A stretch of DNA of 64,000 nt from Phoronis australis (lineage: Eukaryota; Phoronida; Phoronidae), in NCBI GenBank assembly GCA_002633005.1, contig NMRA01000024.1:1474780-1538779 (forward strand), written 5' to 3'. Position numbers and translations under genes: made by a program. Shown one piece after another: positions 60,001 to 64,000 of this stretch (the stretch's first letter is position 1; the number at the start of each line of letters is the position of its first letter). The notes under the pieces were generated by a model. The model made no database searches. It was not told where the DNA came from and saw only the letters and a program-made list of their open reading frames with translations.

Positions 60001-62739
60001 ACATTCCAACCTCACCAACCAATCACATCAATGACGGCTCTTTTTTCTAGGATTGGCTAGTAAGCTCAGGAACATACTAATCAGAGAGACACTTGCAAGT
60101 TCGTGCGTGCTAGCCGCTTTAAATTTCAACAGTCTAAATGATATTATGAAGTTAAAAACATCCATACATTAAGTACAATAATTAAGACACATGATAACAT
60201 GAGTCTTCGAAGCTCATCAAGTTCATGCAGCCAAAGTGAAGCAAAACAAGCCAAATAGTGCGTGAAACATGACAAAACAACAACCCATCACCTTTTTTGC
60301 TTTTGTTTTTCTTGCTCATACGCAGCTTAATGCTTTCAATTCTTTTGATGGTACCTCGAATGGAGCCATCATCAGTACGCATCATTTCATACCTTCAAAA
60401 CACAAAGAGCATTCAAACAATAACATCAGCCATTTACAACATGGCTTTCAAGCAGACAACAAAGTACAAAGAAAGCACAAAAAAATTAATAAAGAAATAA
60501 GGGGAGAGATGAAAATAGTAAAGTGAATATCACCTTTAACACCTGACCCTGGATTAGTGTGTGACGAATTTAAAGGGGAAAGCCATTTTTTTGGTGCTGC
60601 TTGTACTATTCCCGTGCACAAAAGCCCAAATAATTCCAAACAAGTTCTTTTTTAATATTATTTTACAAAAACTTATGACAAATACAGGCATAACCTTGTA
60701 GTTATATAATATTACTACTTACTTTAGTCAAATTTTAAAGTAAATTTGGTGTTCTCCTGGTACTTATTAGCTAGTTTGCAAACAACATTCAGTGACATGA
60801 AACTGTCATGTATCTACATAATTACCATTTCATAACTTAAGCAAACACAATAACTTTTTGAACTCTGACTATAATCAACTTGAGTCAATCGCTGTGCTTA
60901 CTCAGAGAAAAGTTAAGAAAATTGTGTCACTGTGATTATTACCTACACAACAATGACTAGAGGACAGTATGATACTCACATTGGAAACACAGCAACAGAT
61001 AACGTGTGATTTGTGACACCTAAAATATTGGCTTTCCCCTTTAAGGCATAGCAGGGATTAGAAACTAAAATAATCCTTTTAAAGCAATGTCCATTCAACT
61101 GATGTGCCACATCCTGGGGTCTGTTTCATGAATATGACTTAAGACTTAAGTCACAGACTGGATCTTACACTCCAAACAGCTATGGAATGTGAAAATAATT
61201 GAATCTCACTCAGCAAAACTACAGTCTCTGAGAATAAACACATGTTAATTACTGGTGAATTAATTTCTATTATTTCTAGCCTGCGATGCGTTCATAATTA
61301 CTTTATTCAGCAATTGGGAATTGGGAGCGTCAGTAATAAATCTCAGTCTCGAGTCTTTAATTAAGTGACTTTCATGAAACAAATCCTTCAGTACTGCTAG
61401 ACACTTGAGTGAAATTATTGCAAGTTTTCATCGAACTAAATTTACACACTGACCAGACAAGGAGCACATACAGAAATGAACATCGCATAAAAAGACTTAC
61501 AACCCATTGAAAACTTCTAGTATATTTTACCTGATGATGATTTTGCACGAGGCCATTTCCTTTCGTCTCTTTTAGTTGTTAAATAGCAAACAAAGTAGTA
61601 AAAGATTGATAAAAGTTAAACTGGTCAATAAACCGTCACAAATTTAAAAGTAGGAAAATGTCTTATTAAGAAACAACAGTTTTAAATAAAATTCAAGGTA
61701 AAATATAAAGAAAGTGGATTTCAAATAATCCTATGTTATAAACATCCCCTTTAAACAAGATAATGATCCATGAAGAGAAATCTTTTGAATTTCTGAAAGG
61801 TCATGAGTTCAAACTCACCATTAAAGACACTACATAACGGCCAAATGACTTTTGAACATGTTAAATATATGTATCAGTGATCGACACAAACATATCATCC
61901 CTCCCTTTACTCCTGGCATTAGCTAATTACGCCAATTACTATCGTACGACCCCATCATGAACCCCATTTAGCGCCGAAAAAAAACTTTAGGTGGCGCTCG
62001 TTCTAATCGACGCAAATGACGTCATCGTTGGTACCCAAGACGTATCGAACAGTCCGTTGCCACAGGAAGCTTACCTTACAGTGTCTGGTGCATATTTCAC
62101 AGATTTTCAAAATTACAACTGTTAGAGACAACCAAGCTCAAATACTATGCGACACTTATATCGACACTTCCACGCGCATGTAATATCCTAAAACTCACTG
62201 TCCCTTGATCAGTAGTTTAGCGTCGCCGCAGACAGTAGCGTGTTCTTGGTGGGGACCACTTACTCACTCTAACATCAAATGCTTATTCACAAAGACGTCG
62301 GGGTTTAACGAACAGATTTAACGAACAGGGTCCCTGCGTGCATTGGGGGACAGGTTTGCAATGAATGGAGATTTGTCGGACCCACGGCGACATCCAGGCG
62401 GAATGCGTGTACCGGAGAATTAATTTGTTTGTAGTCGCTCCGTGATAATTACGGGATTATGTCGGGGAGTAAGTCGGCGTTACACATCTTAACGAAGCGA
62501 AAGGCTCACTCGCAGCATGATGAAAAAGAATGACCCGAGACTTTTCGCACTTGGGTTAGAAAAGTATAATACCTTGAAATGGACGGACGTTCAATGAAAA
62601 GTACTGCGAAACGGAAGATTAAGAAAATGTAGAAACAAAGTTTGGATGTATTAGCGCCGTGTATGAGGAATCCGAGTAAAGTGAAACAGAAGGGGAAACT
62701 TACCGGCCAACTGTCACGGAACTCGCTACGGACCGTCAT
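47034..62739 (-). CDS. MyTH4-FERM protein resembling the class XV myosin tail, apparently motor-less, 536 residues
   Basis: Fourteen minus-strand exons: 62739-62704, 61568-61531, 60392-60292, 58715-58666, 56693-56461, 55936-55711, 54085-54008, 53170-53074, 52524-52361, 51292-51159, 49866-49677, 49204-49121, 48752-48621 and 47081-47034. Phases match at every junction (1611 nt in total). Residues about 68-225 are a MyTH4 domain (QYMGDYPIERDLNDLD, VYCQLCKQTSSNKS, RGWRLLVIVAAW). Residues about 235-536 are a FERM domain (SWVFPLHLDSNMDYIDMIF; VARLAALMHRAADNVNLP; LLFGSTFFVIK). The order and wording fit the second MyTH4-FERM unit of class XV myosins. Family knowledge: these tandems bind microtubules and the tails of membrane partners. 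No motor, IQ or PH domain is visible within the window. The first two exons are short and least certain, so the gene could still be the 3' end of a longer myosin extending beyond 64000. Confidence 0.82.
47430..47700. repeat. degenerate tandem repeat, period about 70-80 bp, four units
   Basis: CCTGATGGGTA-like blocks recur near 47462, 47530, 47609 and 47679. Each is preceded by an ACACTACTG-like block, and most are followed by a GATCCATC-like block. It lies in the last intron of the MyTH4-FERM gene. Confidence 0.65.
47633..48737. repeat. 553-bp direct duplication joined at an N, copying most of a coding exon
   Basis: 47633-48184 and 48186-48737 differ at only about six or so positions, roughly 1%. 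They meet at the single N at 48185. Each copy holds the 3' part of the FERM exon and its donor; only the second copy (48752-48621) has the acceptor. This fits two alleles left side by side by the assembler better than a true gene change. Confidence 0.9.
49395..49490 (+). mobile_element. SINE fragment
   Basis: GTCGTAGTTTCAAAT and CCCACTGCTAGACCCTCG match the head-to-body junction of the SINE at 19668-19915. Intronic and truncated. Confidence 0.4.
51503..52071. mobile_element. 569-bp MITE with 33-bp terminal inverted repeats and TTA target duplication
   Basis: Starts GGGCTGTTCCAG followed by AAATCTGT and GGGAGGGGG; ends with the matching reverse complement. TTA flanks both ends (51500-51502 and 52072-52074). 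A three-base TTA/TWA duplication is typical of PIF/Harbinger elements. The interior repeats ACCACCCATA-plus-T-run motifs at least five times. It has no transposase and lies in a MyTH4-FERM intron. Confidence 0.88.
52897..53092. repeat. 96-bp tandem duplication spanning the end of a coding exon
   Basis: 52897-52992 and 52993-53088 differ at one base (CGTTGCTCAC versus CGTTGTTCAC). Each copy contains the exon end FYVIEK and its GTAGGTG donor on the minus strand, so a second, downstream donor copy lies at about 52978 without an acceptor. Confidence 0.93.
55290..55535. repeat. dispersed repeat, copy 2 (first copy at 20755-20960)
   Basis: Matches the copy in the kelch-like gene in the same orientation; it lies in a MyTH4-FERM intron. 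Shared blocks are TTTTCCAGGTGATGAATC and TTTTTGCATGAATAAAGTCA. Confidence 0.75.
55711..58715 (-). CDS. MyTH4-FERM gene exons 4-6: MyTH4 domain
   Basis: Exons 58715-58666, 56693-56461 and 55936-55711. The domain starts around DWSWKEHADMVKWTKSPIQA, passes the family signature YMGDYP and the helix DEVYCQLCKQT, and ends with TAALQNLRKTCRYGGRKNVP and YELEALT. It appears complete. Confidence 0.9.
57096..57118. repeat. poly-G run containing two N bases
   Basis: Almost uninterrupted G with N at 57110-57111. Length is unreliable. Intronic. Confidence 0.9.
60292..62739 (-). CDS. MyTH4-FERM gene exons 1-3: short basic N-terminal region
   Basis: Exon 1 (62739-62704) gives MTVRSEFRDSWP and ends at GTAAG. 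Exon 2 (61568-61531) gives RRKEMASCKIII. Exon 3 (60392-60292) gives a basic stretch with RGTIKRIESIKLRMSKKNK. Phases are 0, 2 and 1 and fit exactly. Exon 3 is well supported by its continuity with exon 4. Exons 1 and 2 rest on splice sites and phase alone; exon 2 also has its own in-frame Met, a possible start. Confidence 0.5.
61123..61380. mobile_element. 258-bp MITE with GTTTCATGAA termini
   Basis: Begins GTTTCATGAATATGACTTAA and ends with the reverse complement of GTTTCATGAAAGTCACTTAA, so about 17 of 20 terminal bases pair. The interior is shared with 41990-42330. It lies in the proposed intron 2 of the MyTH4-FERM gene. Confidence 0.75.
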
Positions 62740-62900
62740 TTGAAGACAAAGGCATTTTACTCAAGGCATACGAAACTTAACCCGTAACCGACGCAGCTAG
62801 CTGCACGCCGATTAGTGAGACCTGCAGGAAAATCTAAGCGATTGGGGTGGAAACAAAATATTGAGCAAAAAGGACAAAGTTAGCGCTGCGAATAGACTGT
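62200..62900 (-). promoter_or_regulatory. CpG-richer region around the proposed first exon of the MyTH4-FERM gene
   Basis: CpG dinucleotides are clearly denser here than in the surrounding AT-rich introns, for example in CGGCGACATCCAGGCGG and AAGTCGGCG. The proposed first exon lies inside. This suggests a promoter but does not prove one. Confidence 0.4.
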
Positions 62901-64000
62901 CATATTTAAACTATTGTTCGATTTGAAAGACCAATTGCACAAGGCATTTTATACGTGAAGTCGGGGAAATACGCCGTTCCCGTCATAGCACAACCCATCG
63001 CCATGCTGACTGCACACTTTTTCAGTGCGTGCCTCCATAGTGTACCCAAAGCCGTACTGCCTGACATTCACGTGCGGGGTTTGTAAGTACACCCTTTCCC
63101 GATGTTAATTTCAAAGAATGTGCCACAAGACTCAAGTTGAATCAGCGTTATCTTATGGTCACATGCATTCGAGTACATGCAACACCCAAGCACTTAATCG
63201 AGCCAAGCCAGTGCAACATTTTATTTAGAACGGCCGCCGTACTCTTTTGATGTGCGACTTGGGAGGTGTGCACCTCTACGTTCCCACCGCTGGAGCACGT
63301 GATACATTGGCTGCAACATGTGAGTGACAGATGACTCATATATATATGTCGCGCGTGCTGTCCCAGAAAAGAGGGCTTGAGAATTTGTTGTCGACTTACT
63401 TTTACTCTAATACAAGACAAGTTGTGACCGTCGTTTGGCAAGCAACAGCCATGCAAGGGTTGTCATCGTTACGTTTGTTTTTTATGATAAAAATGAGACG
63501 TAGGCTACATTCACCCACACCGTTAATTGACGACATTTCTGAGCCACGATCGTATAAAATGGTACCGACCATGTCGCGGTGATATATTGCCAAGGATATT
63601 GTTAGTGGATAATCAAGACACCTTACGTGAAAAATAAGTATTTTTTCCACCACAGAGTTCGGTAAGTTTGCCGTTGTCAGATTCAATACGAAACGTAGCT
63701 GTTGTAGGACCTTTTACATGGGTGCAAATACTTCGAAAATTGGTTCATCGTGGGTCGTGAGTGAATCGATAGCAGTCCCAATCCGAGTTCTACGCCGCTG
63801 CTCGGTTCGAAGGGTGCTTTGTCTGACACCATTGTTTTGCTTAGTAATATTGCATTATCAGTCGACATTGATGCCTAACGTCGGCGATGTTTCTAATTGG
63901 TGACGTTCCTTGAGCAAACTACTTCGTTTTTTACTGTCCTAGCAGCCGATCAGGTGCTCACTACTACAGGTTGTGGTTAGCGCGGTAATGTGTTGCTCGC
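62901..64000. other. window end, no supported gene
   Basis: I see no exon with convincing splice sites or protein-like composition on either strand. A short TATATATA run lies near 63340. Confidence 0.5.

Overview
The window is nuclear DNA from an animal, most likely a marine invertebrate. Evidence: AT-rich sequence, protein-coding genes split into many short exons with GT/AG borders, two metazoan protein families (a BTB-BACK-Kelch protein and a MyTH4-FERM protein related to the class XV myosin tail), long introns and 3' regions, and many short non-autonomous repeats. I cannot assign a phylum. It is a draft assembly: one 95-base gap at 25224-25318, isolated N bases, and at least one probable assembly duplication. 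There are no bacterial genes, operons or CRISPR arrays. All gene models below were built by reading exons, splice sites and codon phases by eye.

Layout. (1) 206-6779, plus strand: the last eight exons of a gene I do not recognise. Its 5' part lies outside the window, and a long 3' untranslated region probably runs to a polyadenylation signal at 11835. (2) 19354-33645, minus strand: a complete six-exon kelch-like gene of 568 residues. Its introns carry repeats and the gap. (3) 39427-42751, plus strand: a small three-exon gene for a 98-residue protein with two hydrophobic segments. It is tail-to-tail with (4) 47034-62739, minus strand: a fourteen-exon gene that I reconstruct as a 536-residue MyTH4-FERM protein with no visible motor domain. 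The 3' ends of genes 3 and 4 are about 0.6 kb apart by their polyadenylation signals.

The rest is largely non-coding and rich in small mobile-element remains. These include two large foldback elements (37631-38550 and 41611-41856), a Harbinger-like MITE with a TTA target duplication (51503-52071), a TTAA-flanked element (4606-5256), a third MITE (61123-61380), tRNA-like or tRNA-derived SINE sequences, and several dispersed families shared between introns of different genes. Two duplications hit the MyTH4-FERM gene: a 96-bp tandem repeat copying a splice donor, and a 553-bp repeat copying most of a coding exon at an N.

The genes do not form an obvious pathway. The kelch-like protein should be a substrate adaptor for a cullin-3 ubiquitin ligase. 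The MyTH4-FERM protein should bind microtubules or membrane-protein tails at the actin cortex. The other two have no assignable function. The most unusual candidate is the apparently motor-less class-XV-like MyTH4-FERM gene.
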